Shown here in pieces: positions 18,332 through 26,104 of a DNA stretch of 64,000 bases (its first letter is position 1; every line of letters starts with the position of its first letter). The position numbers and the translations under genes were made by a program. This stretch comes from Actinomycetota bacterium (GTDB taxonomy: Bacteria > Actinomycetota > Acidimicrobiia > Acidimicrobiales > JAJPHE01). The stretch spans positions 1-64,000 of the forward strand of contig JAJPHE010000087.1 of NCBI GenBank assembly GCA_021325435.1, read 5' to 3'. Below the pieces are notes generated by a model. That model saw only the letters and a program-made list of their open reading frames with translations, was not told the DNA's origin and did not search any database.

Positions 18332-18981
18332 CGCCCGGCACCTCCGCCGAGGGAGCGCCGCAGCTGGGCCCGGCCCCGGTGGATGCGGCTGCGCACCGTG
18401 CCGACGGGGATGTCGAGGGCGGCGGCGATCTCCTCGTAGGAGAGGCCGACCACATCGCAGAGGACCACGGCCACGCGGAACTCGTCGGGCAGGGCGGTCA
18501 GGGCCGCCTGGATGTCGGCGCCGATCGACTCGCCGATGTGCACGTCCTCCGCCGGCGGGGTCTGGGGCAGCACGTCCACGGCCCGGTCGTCGAGGGGGGT
18601 CTCGGGGCGCCGGCGGCGCCGGCGGGCCCGGTCGAGGAAGGCGTTGGTGGCGATCCGGGTCAACCAGCCCTCCATCGAGCCCGGCCGGTAGGTGCGCAAC
18701 CCCCGCCGCACCCGCAGCAGCGTCTCCTGCACCAGGTCCTCGGCGTCCTCGCGGTCGCCGGTGAGGCGGTAGGCCACGGTGTACAGGAACCTCCCGTAGT
18801 CACGGGCCACCTCCTCCCAAGTCGGAACGCCGGGTCGTCCGGTCCCTTCACCTGGAACGCCGGCGCCGTCGGCGGCGGTTCCCGACCGGGCCCGCCACGG
18901 CCTCACCGGCCGGGGGCGACCAGCACCAGGGAGACTCCGGATTCCGCCCAGCGCTCGGTCTCGGCCGTCAGTCGGTCCCAC
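18328..18981 (-). CDS. ECF RNA polymerase sigma factor (SigE-like); N-terminal start uncertain
   Basis: Region 2 YRLTGDREDAEDLVQETLLRV...GWLTRIATNAFLDRARRRRRR; region 4 LPDEFRVAVVLCDVVGLSYEEIAAALDIPVGTVRSRIHRGRAQLR. Confidence 0.92.
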   Translation of the reverse strand: MGPTDGRDRALGGIRSLPGAGRPRPVRPWRARSGTAADGAGVPGEGTGRPGVPTWEEVARDYGRFLYTVAYRLTGDREDAEDLVQETLLRVRRGLRTYRPGSMEGWLTRIATNAFLDRARRRRRRPETPLDDRAVDVLPQTPPAEDVHIGESIGADIQAALTALPDEFRVAVVLCDVVGLSYEEIAAALDIPVGTVRSRIHRGRAQLRRSLGGGAGR

Positions 18982-19610
18982 GGGGCCGGGGTCAGCACGC
19001 CCCGGCGGACGTCGGCCGGGTCGCGCCCGGCCCGGCCGCAGGCGGCGTCAAAGTGTCGGGTGAGCACGGCGAGACGGTCGGAGTCGCCGTAGTCGCCGGC
19101 GGCCAGCCAACCGTCGGCCCGGGCGGCCGCCAGCTCGACCAGGGCCTGGCTGGAGCCGGCGATCCAGAGCGGAGGGTGGGGCCGTTGCGTCGAGGGGGGC
19201 AGGCACCGGGCCCCCCGGGCCGAGGCCAGCCGGCCCGAGTAGTCAAAGGGTCCGCCGGCCATCAGGCCGCCCAGCACGTCGAGGACCTCGGCCACGTCAG
19301 CCGGATCGGCGCTGCTCCCCGGGCCGCCGCCGACCGCCACCTCGAGGCGCCCGTGGGAGATGACGTCCAGACCGGCCAGCTCCTTGGCCAGCACCGTCAG
19401 CGGGCGCCGGCCGACAGCCACCCCGGCCATACCCAGCCTGACGTCGACCAACTGCGACAGGGCGGCCAAAACGGGCACCGGGTCGCCGGCCTCGGGCAGC
19501 CACACCGAGGCGGCCCCGGCGTCGACCGCCCGCTCGGCCTGCTCCCTGACCCGCCGCCAGGCGCCCGGGCTGGAGCCGGGGTCGAGCACCACTCCCAGCT
19601 CGGGGGCCAT
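18903..19610 (-). CDS. LLM class flavin-dependent oxidoreductase
   Basis: Luciferase-like fold motifs AAARADGWLAAGDYGD, LAGLDVISHGRLEVAVGGG. Confidence 0.82.
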   Translation of the reverse strand: MAPELGVVLDPGSSPGAWRRVREQAERAVDAGAASVWLPEAGDPVPVLAALSQLVDVRLGMAGVAVGRRPLTVLAKELAGLDVISHGRLEVAVGGGPGSSADPADVAEVLDVLGGLMAGGPFDYSGRLASARGARCLPPSTQRPHPPLWIAGSSQALVELAAARADGWLAAGDYGDSDRLAVLTRHFDAACGRAGRDPADVRRGVLTPAPWDRLTAETERWAESGVSLVLVAPGR

Positions 19611-19645
19611 GACGCCGAGAGTAGGGCTGCGCGACGCTCGGGCCG

Positions 19646-20452
19646 GTGCTGGAGTGCGTGGTGAACCTGAGCGAGGGCGGCCGGCGCCAGCTCGTCGACG
19701 AGCTGGCCGCCGCCGCCGGCCGCTCGCTGCTCGACGTTCACTCCGACCGCGATCACAACCGCTCGGTGCTGACCCTGGCCGGCCCGTCGGTGGAGGAGTC
19801 GGCCCGGGCTTTGACCGCCGCCGCCGTCACCCGCCTCGACCTGCGCTCCCACACCGGCGCCCATCCCCGTCTGGGGGTGGTGGACGTGGTGCCGTTCGTC
19901 CCCCTCGAGGGGTCGACCTTGGCCGACGCGGTGGGAGCCCGCGACTCCTTCGCGGCCTGGGCCGCCGAGGAGCTCGGCCTGCCCTGCTTCCTGTACGGCC
20001 CCGAGCGTTCGCTGCCCGACGTCCGCCGCCTGGCGTTCAGCGGGCTGGCTCCGGACCGGGGGCCGGGCCGCCCCCACCCCACCGCCGGGGCGGTGGCGGT
20101 CGGGGCCCGGCCGCCGCTGGTCGCCTACAACCTGTGGCTGGTCGACTCGGGCGAAGCGGCCGAACGGGAGGCCAGGCGGCTGGCTCGGGAGCTCAGGGGG
20201 CCGGCGGTCCGGGCCCTGGCCTTCCGTCTCGGAGGCTCGCTGCAGCTGTCATTCAACCTGATCGACCCGCTGGCCGTGGGCCCGGCCGAGGTCTACGACT
20301 CGGTGAGCCGCTCAGCCGCCGTCGCCCGGGCCGAGCTGGTCGGCCTGGTGCCCCGGGCTGTGCTGGGGCGGATCGACCCCGCCCGCTGGGCCGCGCTCGA
20401 CCTGTCGGAGGAGAGGACGATCGAGGCCCGGGTGGAGGCGTTGGGGGGCTGA
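19646..20452 (+). CDS. glutamate formimidoyltransferase-like protein (FTCD N-terminal family)
   Basis: MLECVVNLSEGG...LLDVHSDRDHNRSVLTLAG...HTGAHPRLGVVDVVPFVPL. Confidence 0.88.
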   Translation: MLECVVNLSEGGRRQLVDELAAAAGRSLLDVHSDRDHNRSVLTLAGPSVEESARALTAAAVTRLDLRSHTGAHPRLGVVDVVPFVPLEGSTLADAVGARDSFAAWAAEELGLPCFLYGPERSLPDVRRLAFSGLAPDRGPGRPHPTAGAVAVGARPPLVAYNLWLVDSGEAAEREARRLARELRGPAVRALAFRLGGSLQLSFNLIDPLAVGPAEVYDSVSRSAAVARAELVGLVPRAVLGRIDPARWAALDLSEERTIEARVEALGG

Positions 20453-20464
20453 GAGCGGGCTGGT

Positions 20465-20746
20465 TCAGCCCGCGGTGGCCTGGCGGCGGGCCATGGCCCG
20501 GGCCCGGCGGATGCGCCGGCGCTCGCGCTCGGACAGCCCGCCCCAGATACCGAACTTCTCGCCGTTGGCGAGGGCGTATTCAAGGCAGTCCTCACGCACC
20601 ACGCAGCCGCGGCACACCTCCTTGGCCTCGCGCGTCGACGCCCCTCTCTCCGGAAAGAAGAGGTCGGGGTCAACTCCGAGGCAGTTGGCCTGGTCCTGCC
20701 AATTGCGGGCCTGGCGGCTGGTAGCAGCCGGGGACATTGCTTGCAT
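20465..20746 (-). CDS. WhiB family transcriptional regulator (WhiB2/WhmD-like)
   Basis: C...CRGCVVREDCLEYAL...FGIWGGLSERERRRIRRARA. Confidence 0.95.
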   Translation of the reverse strand: MQAMSPAATSRQARNWQDQANCLGVDPDLFFPERGASTREAKEVCRGCVVREDCLEYALANGEKFGIWGGLSERERRRIRRARAMARRQATAG

Positions 20747-20770
20747 CGGTGGCCTCCCTCGTCTCGCACC

Positions 20771-20784
20771 GATGTAATTACATC
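20771..20784. promoter_or_regulatory. perfect 14-bp palindrome GATGTAATTACATC upstream of the whiB gene
   Basis: Self-complementary sequence read directly. Confidence 0.5.
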
Positions 20785-20789
20785 CGTGT

Positions 20790-20816
20790 CATCTTCACCC
20801 GGCCTACCCGAAGATG
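20790..20816. promoter_or_regulatory. inverted repeat CATCTTC-N13-GAAGATG upstream of the whiB gene
   Basis: Two perfect 7-nt arms read directly. Confidence 0.4.
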
Positions 20817-20900
20817 CAAGAGGTGAATCGAAATTCAACGAGGAAATTCCAGGAAGGTCCGAATAGCCCGCAAAAGCGACAAAGCCCGCGGCGGGTGCCG

Positions 20901-22916
20901 TCAGGCGCTGCGGCCGTGGGAGCGCAGGGCGCGGCGCTGCTCGATGAAGTCGACCAGCACGTAGTCGCCGAGCGTCTCCGGGGTCGTGAAGAAGGCCCGG
21001 CCCTGATTGAGGCGGGTGAGCTTCTCCACGAAGTCCTTCAGGTAGCCGGTGGCGTCGAGCATGAAGGTGTTGATCCGGATCCCCTCGCGGGTGCAGCGGG
21101 CCACCTCGGTGAGGGTGGCCTCCACCGTCTCGTGCACGGGCGGGTAGTGGAAGAACACCTCGCCGTCGGCCATCACGTGGGCGGTGGGCTCGCCGTCGGT
21201 GATCATGATGATCTGCTTGGTGCCGGTCTGGCGGGCCAGCATGCGGCGCGACAGCAGGAAGGCGTGCTGCATGTTGGTGCCGTAGACGAAGTCCCACGAC
21301 ACCTCGGGCAGCTGCTCGGGCTTCAGCTCGCGGGCCACCTCGGAGAACCCGACGATGCCCAGGTAGTCGCGGGGGAACTGGGTGGAGATGAGCGAGTGCA
21401 GCGCCATGGCCACCTTCTTGGCGGCGAGGAAGTTGTCGCGCATCGGCATCGAAAGCGACAGGTCGACCATGAGCACGGTGGCGGCGCGCGTCACCGTCTC
21501 GGTCCGCTCCACCTCGAAGTCCTCCGGCGAGAGCTGCACCGGTATGCCCCCGCCGGTGCGTTGCAGGGCGTTGCGCACGGTGCGCTCGATGCTGAGGTTG
21601 AACGGGTCGCCGAAGGCGTAGGGCTTGGTCTCGTAGGCCCGCTCGTGGCCCACGCCGACCCGGTCGGCCTCGTGCCGCCCCAGCCGGTCGCGGGCGAGGC
21701 GCGAGAACAGATCGGACAGGGCGTTCTGGCCGATGCGGCGCATGCCCCGCGGGGTCAGCTCGAAGCGGCCCTCGCGCTGCTCGATGAGGCCGGCCTCCTC
21801 CAGCATCTTGGCCAGCTCCGACAACCGCTCCAACGACCGGGCGGCGTCGTCACCCAGCAGCTGGCGGGCCCGGTCCACGTCGACGTCGGCCAGGGCGCCG
21901 GGGCTGGACGCCGACCGCATCAGGTTCTCCAGCTGGTCCATGTCGCCCAGCTGGTCCATCAGGGCGGCGGCCTCGGCGAAGCCGAGCGGATCCTGGCCGG
22001 AGAAGTTGTAGCGGCGGTCCCACCCGGCCTGCGGGAAGGCGTTGCGCAGGTTGGCCGAAAGGCGGTCGACCTGCCAGCGCAGGTCCATGTCCTCCAGCAG
22101 CTGGTTGGCCAGGCCCTGCAGCTGGGCCCGCTGCTCGGGTGTCATCGAGTTGAGCAGCGACTGCATGGCGGCCATCTGCTCGGCCAGCTGCTCGAGCAGC
22201 TCGTCGAGGCTCTGGGGATTGCCGGGGAAGAACTCGCCGAACTGCTCCATGAACTGCTCGAAGGTGGGGTCGAGAGGCTCGCCCGCCTCGCGCTGCTCGA
22301 GCATGCGGTTCAGGGCGTTGAACATGTCCTTCATGGCCTGCATCTGCTCGGGCGTGGTGTTCTGCATCGCCCCGGCCATCTGGTTGAAGTAGCTCTGCAT
22401 CAGCTGCTGGCGCAGCTGGTCCATCAGCTCCTCGAAGCGCTCGCGGGCCTCGGAGGAGGTGAACTCGTACTCCTGCAGGGCCCGCACCTGGCCGGCCAGG
22501 TCCGGGGGCACCATGTCCAGCTGCAGCCGGCGCTCCTGGGCGACCGACTCGGTCACCTCCTGACGCCGCTGGTCACCCGACTGGCGGGCCTCCTCGACCA
22601 GCTGGTCGATGGCCTGGCGCTCCATGTCCATGACCTCGCGCAGGTCCTGGGCGATGTCGTCGTAGACGCCGCCGAGGTCGTAGCGCTCGAGCTCCTCGCG
22701 CCGGCGCTTGCGCAGCTGCTCGAGGATCTGGCGCATGCCCTGGACCCGCTCCCCGTTTCGGTCGCGGAACCCCGACTGCATGAGCCGGCGCAGGGCGGCG
22801 TTCAGGTCGCCGTGGTAGAGCAGGTCGTCGGTGATCTCCGACAGGACGTCGTCAGCGTCGAGCTCGAAACCGACCTGGGTGCCGTCCCAGCGCGAGTAGC
22901 TGAACCGGGGGCTCAA
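20901..22916 (-). CDS. VWA (von Willebrand A) domain protein with MIDAS motif
   Basis: MVDLSLSMPMRDNF (DxSxS) and IMITDGEPTAH; paired with the upstream MoxR-like AAA gene. Confidence 0.88.
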   Translation of the reverse strand: MSPRFSYSRWDGTQVGFELDADDVLSEITDDLLYHGDLNAALRRLMQSGFRDRNGERVQGMRQILEQLRKRRREELERYDLGGVYDDIAQDLREVMDMERQAIDQLVEEARQSGDQRRQEVTESVAQERRLQLDMVPPDLAGQVRALQEYEFTSSEARERFEELMDQLRQQLMQSYFNQMAGAMQNTTPEQMQAMKDMFNALNRMLEQREAGEPLDPTFEQFMEQFGEFFPGNPQSLDELLEQLAEQMAAMQSLLNSMTPEQRAQLQGLANQLLEDMDLRWQVDRLSANLRNAFPQAGWDRRYNFSGQDPLGFAEAAALMDQLGDMDQLENLMRSASSPGALADVDVDRARQLLGDDAARSLERLSELAKMLEEAGLIEQREGRFELTPRGMRRIGQNALSDLFSRLARDRLGRHEADRVGVGHERAYETKPYAFGDPFNLSIERTVRNALQRTGGGIPVQLSPEDFEVERTETVTRAATVLMVDLSLSMPMRDNFLAAKKVAMALHSLISTQFPRDYLGIVGFSEVARELKPEQLPEVSWDFVYGTNMQHAFLLSRRMLARQTGTKQIIMITDGEPTAHVMADGEVFFHYPPVHETVEATLTEVARCTREGIRINTFMLDATGYLKDFVEKLTRLNQGRAFFTTPETLGDYVLVDFIEQRRALRSHGRSA

Positions 22917-22920
22917 CGGG

Positions 22921-24324
22921 TCAGCCCCGCCCCCGGTAGGTGGCCTTGCCGGCGGCGGCTTCCTTGTTCAGCCGCTTGGACAGGTGCAGCCCCTCGAGCA
23001 CGAACTCCATGGCGCTGGCCACGGCGGCGGGCGTCTCGCTGCCGGCCAGGTCCATAACCGGCGCCTTGAGCACCGGCATCGACGCCAGGGCGTCGACGTA
23101 GGCCTTGGAGGCCACGTCGTCGCCGGCGTGGACGACCGTGCCGTCGTCGAAGGCCAGCACCACGTCGCGGAAGCGCTCCATCGGGCAGTGCTCCTTGAAC
23201 ACCGTGAGCACGGCCTGCTTGAGCAGCTGCTCGATGACCCGCTCGTCGCGGCCCTCCTCCAGCGTCTCGATCTCGACCTTGCCGGCGGTGGAGGAGACCA
23301 GCGCCTCCAGGTCGCTCACCCGGGGCACCACGTCGGGCTCGCCCGCCCGCAGGGCCCGGCGGGCGGCGTTGGCGACCAGCGTCTCGTAGTTGGCGATCGA
23401 GAGTCGCACCGACACGCCCGAGCGCTGGTTGATCTTCGAGCTGGACCGGGCCAGGTGGGAGAGGGTGGCGATGACCTCGGCCATGAAGTCGGGGACCTGG
23501 ACCCGGAGGCCGGAGCCCTGCAGGGGCAGGGCCTCCTGGCGGACGACACCGAGCTCGGTCTCCACGTCCAGGGGGTAGTGGGTGCGGATCTGGGCGCCGA
23601 AGCGGTCCTTCAGCGGCGTGATGATCCGGCCCCGGTTGGTGTAGTCCTCCGGGTTGGCCGAGGCGACCAGCATCACGTCGAGGGGCAGGCGGATCTTGTA
23701 GCCCCGGATCTGTACGTCGCGCTCTTCGAGCACGTTCAGCAGGCCGACCTGGATCCGCTCGGCCAGATCCGGCAACTCGTTGATGGCGAAGATGCCCCGG
23801 TTGGTGCGGGGCACCAACCCGTAGTGAATGGTGAGCTCGTCGGAGAGGTAGCGGCCCTCGGCGACCCGGATGGGGTCCACCTCCCCGATGAGGTCGGCGA
23901 TGGACGTGTCGGGGGTGGCCAGCTTCTCGCCGAAGCGGTGGTCGCGGTGCACCCATTCGACGGGGGTGTCGTCACCCTTCTCGGCGATCAGGTCTCGGGC
24001 GTGGCGGCTGACCGGATGGTAGGGGTCGTCGTTGATCTCCGAGCCGGCCACCACCGGCAGCCACTCGTCGAGCAGGCCCACCAACGAGCGGATCATGCGG
24101 GTTTTGGCCTGGCCCCGCTCCCCCAGGAAGATCACGTCGTGGCCGGCGAGGAGGGCGTTCTCCAGCTGGGGCAGGACGGTGTCCTCGTAGCCGACCACCC
24201 CTTCGACCAGCGGCAGGCCCCGGCGGATCCTGTCCACCGCGTTGCGGCGGACCTCCTCCTTCACAGGCACCGATTGCCATCCGCTCTCGCGGAGCTGGCC
24301 GAGGGTCGCAGGTCGAGAGCTCAT
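22921..24324 (-). CDS. MoxR/Mg-chelatase-like AAA ATPase
   Basis: Walker A GERGQAKTR, GIFAINELPDLAERIQVGLLNVLEERDVQIRG, ASANPEDYTNRGRIITPLKDRFG. Confidence 0.92.
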   Translation of the reverse strand: MSSRPATLGQLRESGWQSVPVKEEVRRNAVDRIRRGLPLVEGVVGYEDTVLPQLENALLAGHDVIFLGERGQAKTRMIRSLVGLLDEWLPVVAGSEINDDPYHPVSRHARDLIAEKGDDTPVEWVHRDHRFGEKLATPDTSIADLIGEVDPIRVAEGRYLSDELTIHYGLVPRTNRGIFAINELPDLAERIQVGLLNVLEERDVQIRGYKIRLPLDVMLVASANPEDYTNRGRIITPLKDRFGAQIRTHYPLDVETELGVVRQEALPLQGSGLRVQVPDFMAEVIATLSHLARSSSKINQRSGVSVRLSIANYETLVANAARRALRAGEPDVVPRVSDLEALVSSTAGKVEIETLEEGRDERVIEQLLKQAVLTVFKEHCPMERFRDVVLAFDDGTVVHAGDDVASKAYVDALASMPVLKAPVMDLAGSETPAAVASAMEFVLEGLHLSKRLNKEAAAGKATYRGRG

Positions 24325-24349
24325 ATGGCCCGAGCCTACGCTCCCGATC

Positions 24350-25147
24350 GTGGCCCGGCCTCCCGCCCCCCCCGAGCTGCGGGCCCTCCTCGGGCTTCTC
24401 GCCGCCTCCGTGCTGGTGGCCGACGTCGCCGGCGTGGTGGTGCTGGGCCATGCCGGACCGGGCGCCACCGTGAGGGTGGGCGGCGCGGTCACCTCCACGA
24501 CCGTGCGCACCGGTGCGCCCCTCGGACCCGGGCAGTCGGTCGTCGACGGCACGATCACCGGCCTGGACGCCGACGGCGCCACCGGACCCCCGCTCGCCAC
24601 CCCCTTCGTCGTCACCGTGCCGGTCCGGGGGCGGGGCCAGGCGATCATCTACCACGCCCGGGTCGGCACCAGCGACGACGACATCTTCTGGAACGCAGGC
24701 GTGCCGCTGTCGGTGACCGGCCAGGGGGCGCTGGTGCCCGGTCGCGACCAGGTCCACGTCGACCCGACCGGCGCCACCTGGTTCCTCGACGGGGCCGAGC
24801 GGCTCCTCGCCCCCGGCAGCTACCACATCTCCGCCACCGTCGGCGTGGGCCCCGGGGGGCTGCTGACCCCGATGGACGGCGTCGACTTCACCGCCGGGCC
24901 CGACACGGTGATGGTGTCCCAGGGGGCGGCCTCCACCCACCGCGACCCGGCCGTCCTCCAGCTGGTCGGGCCGGGCACCATCGCCATGACCGGCGCCCTG
25001 AAGGTGCGCACGGCCGCCGGTCTGTCGCCCACCACCGCCCTCACCTTCGGGCCGGGGCCGTTCACCGTCACCATCACCCCCGGCCCCGGCGGCCTCACCG
25101 TGCACGCCCTCCTCAGCGGCCACCTGGCCCCCGCCCCACCGCCATAG
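24350..25147 (+). CDS. secreted/anchored hypothetical protein
   Basis: In-frame GTG at 24350 followed by a hydrophobic segment LRALLGLLAASVLVADVAGVVVLG; no family recognised. Confidence 0.65.
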   Translation: MARPPAPPELRALLGLLAASVLVADVAGVVVLGHAGPGATVRVGGAVTSTTVRTGAPLGPGQSVVDGTITGLDADGATGPPLATPFVVTVPVRGRGQAIIYHARVGTSDDDIFWNAGVPLSVTGQGALVPGRDQVHVDPTGATWFLDGAERLLAPGSYHISATVGVGPGGLLTPMDGVDFTAGPDTVMVSQGAASTHRDPAVLQLVGPGTIAMTGALKVRTAAGLSPTTALTFGPGPFTVTITPGPGGLTVHALLSGHLAPAPPP

Positions 25148-25289
25148 CCGGCGACTATCGATCCGAGCGGAGACCGATCTTGGACTTCTGGCGGCGGCCC
25201 GTCATAGCTTGAAGACCACGTTGCAGTGGCCGGCCGCGCCCCGTGAGAATCCGCCCCTTCCCACGCGGGTCCCGGCCCAAGGAGGACGC

Positions 25290-25310
25290 ATGATCGAGGA
25301 GAACCGGTAG
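25290..25310 (+). CDS. putative uORF leader peptide MIEENR
   Basis: AAGGAGG at 25279-25285, then ATGATCGAGGAGAACCGGTAG; the stop TAG shares a G with the sdhC GTG start. Confidence 0.5.
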   Translation: MIEENR

Positions 25311-26104
25311 TGGCGGTCGGCACGCTCGAAGCCGAACGGCGCGGTACCCGGCCGGCCAACCTGCGAGTGGACTGGTGGTGGCTCCAGCCCGCCATCACCT
25401 TCGTCGTGCTGCTGGGCTTCGTCGTGTACTCGACGTGGACCGTGTTCACCCCGCACGACTTCTACGCCGGCCCCTCCGTCGGGCGGCACTACCTGTCGCC
25501 CTACTACTCCCCCTGCATCACCAACCGATGCAAGGGGGGCACCACCTGGAACCTGGTGAGCTGGTGGCCCTTCTCGGCCGGCATCCTGATGATGCCGTTC
25601 CCGATCCTGTTCCGGGCCACCTGCTACTACTACCGCAAGGCCTACTACCGCTCGTTCTGGCTGTCGCCCCCGGCCTGCGCCGTCCCCGACGCCCACGGCA
25701 GCTACACCGGCGAGAGCCGGTTCCCCCTCATCCTGCAGAACCTGCACCGCTTCGCCTTCTACCTGATCATCCCGTTCCCGATCATCCTGTTGTGGGAGGC
25801 GATCAAGGGCCTCGAGTTCGGGTCCGGCCACTGGGGTCTCGGGCTCGGCAGCATCATCCTGTTCGTCAACGCCTTCCTGCTCGGCTTCTACACCCTCGGC
25901 TGCCACGCCGGCCGCCACATCTGCGGGGGCCACCTCAACGCCTTCTCCAAGGGCCCGGTCCGCTACTGGGTCTGGAAGCAGATGACCCGCTTCAACCTCC
26001 ATCACATGGGCTGGGCCTGGACGAGCCTGGTCTTCGTGGCCTGGACCGACATCTACATCCGCCTGGTCGCCAGCGGCGTCATCCACGACCCGAGGCTGTT
26101 CTGA
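25310..26104 (+). CDS. succinate dehydrogenase membrane anchor, Sdh1-type (5-TM-like, Cys/His-rich)
   Basis: Multi-TM protein in an operon with sdhA and sdhB; SPCITNRCKGG and TLGCHAGRHICGGHL motifs. Confidence 0.82.
   Translation: MAVGTLEAERRGTRPANLRVDWWWLQPAITFVVLLGFVVYSTWTVFTPHDFYAGPSVGRHYLSPYYSPCITNRCKGGTTWNLVSWWPFSAGILMMPFPILFRATCYYYRKAYYRSFWLSPPACAVPDAHGSYTGESRFPLILQNLHRFAFYLIIPFPIILLWEAIKGLEFGSGHWGLGLGSIILFVNAFLLGFYTLGCHAGRHICGGHLNAFSKGPVRYWVWKQMTRFNLHHMGWAWTSLVFVAWTDIYIRLVASGVIHDPRLF

Noticed and set aside
20868-20900. Intrinsic terminator after the VWA gene (CCCG-CCG-CGGG then CTTTGTCGCTTTT)
   Set aside because: Stem only 4 bp; too weak to list as a feature.
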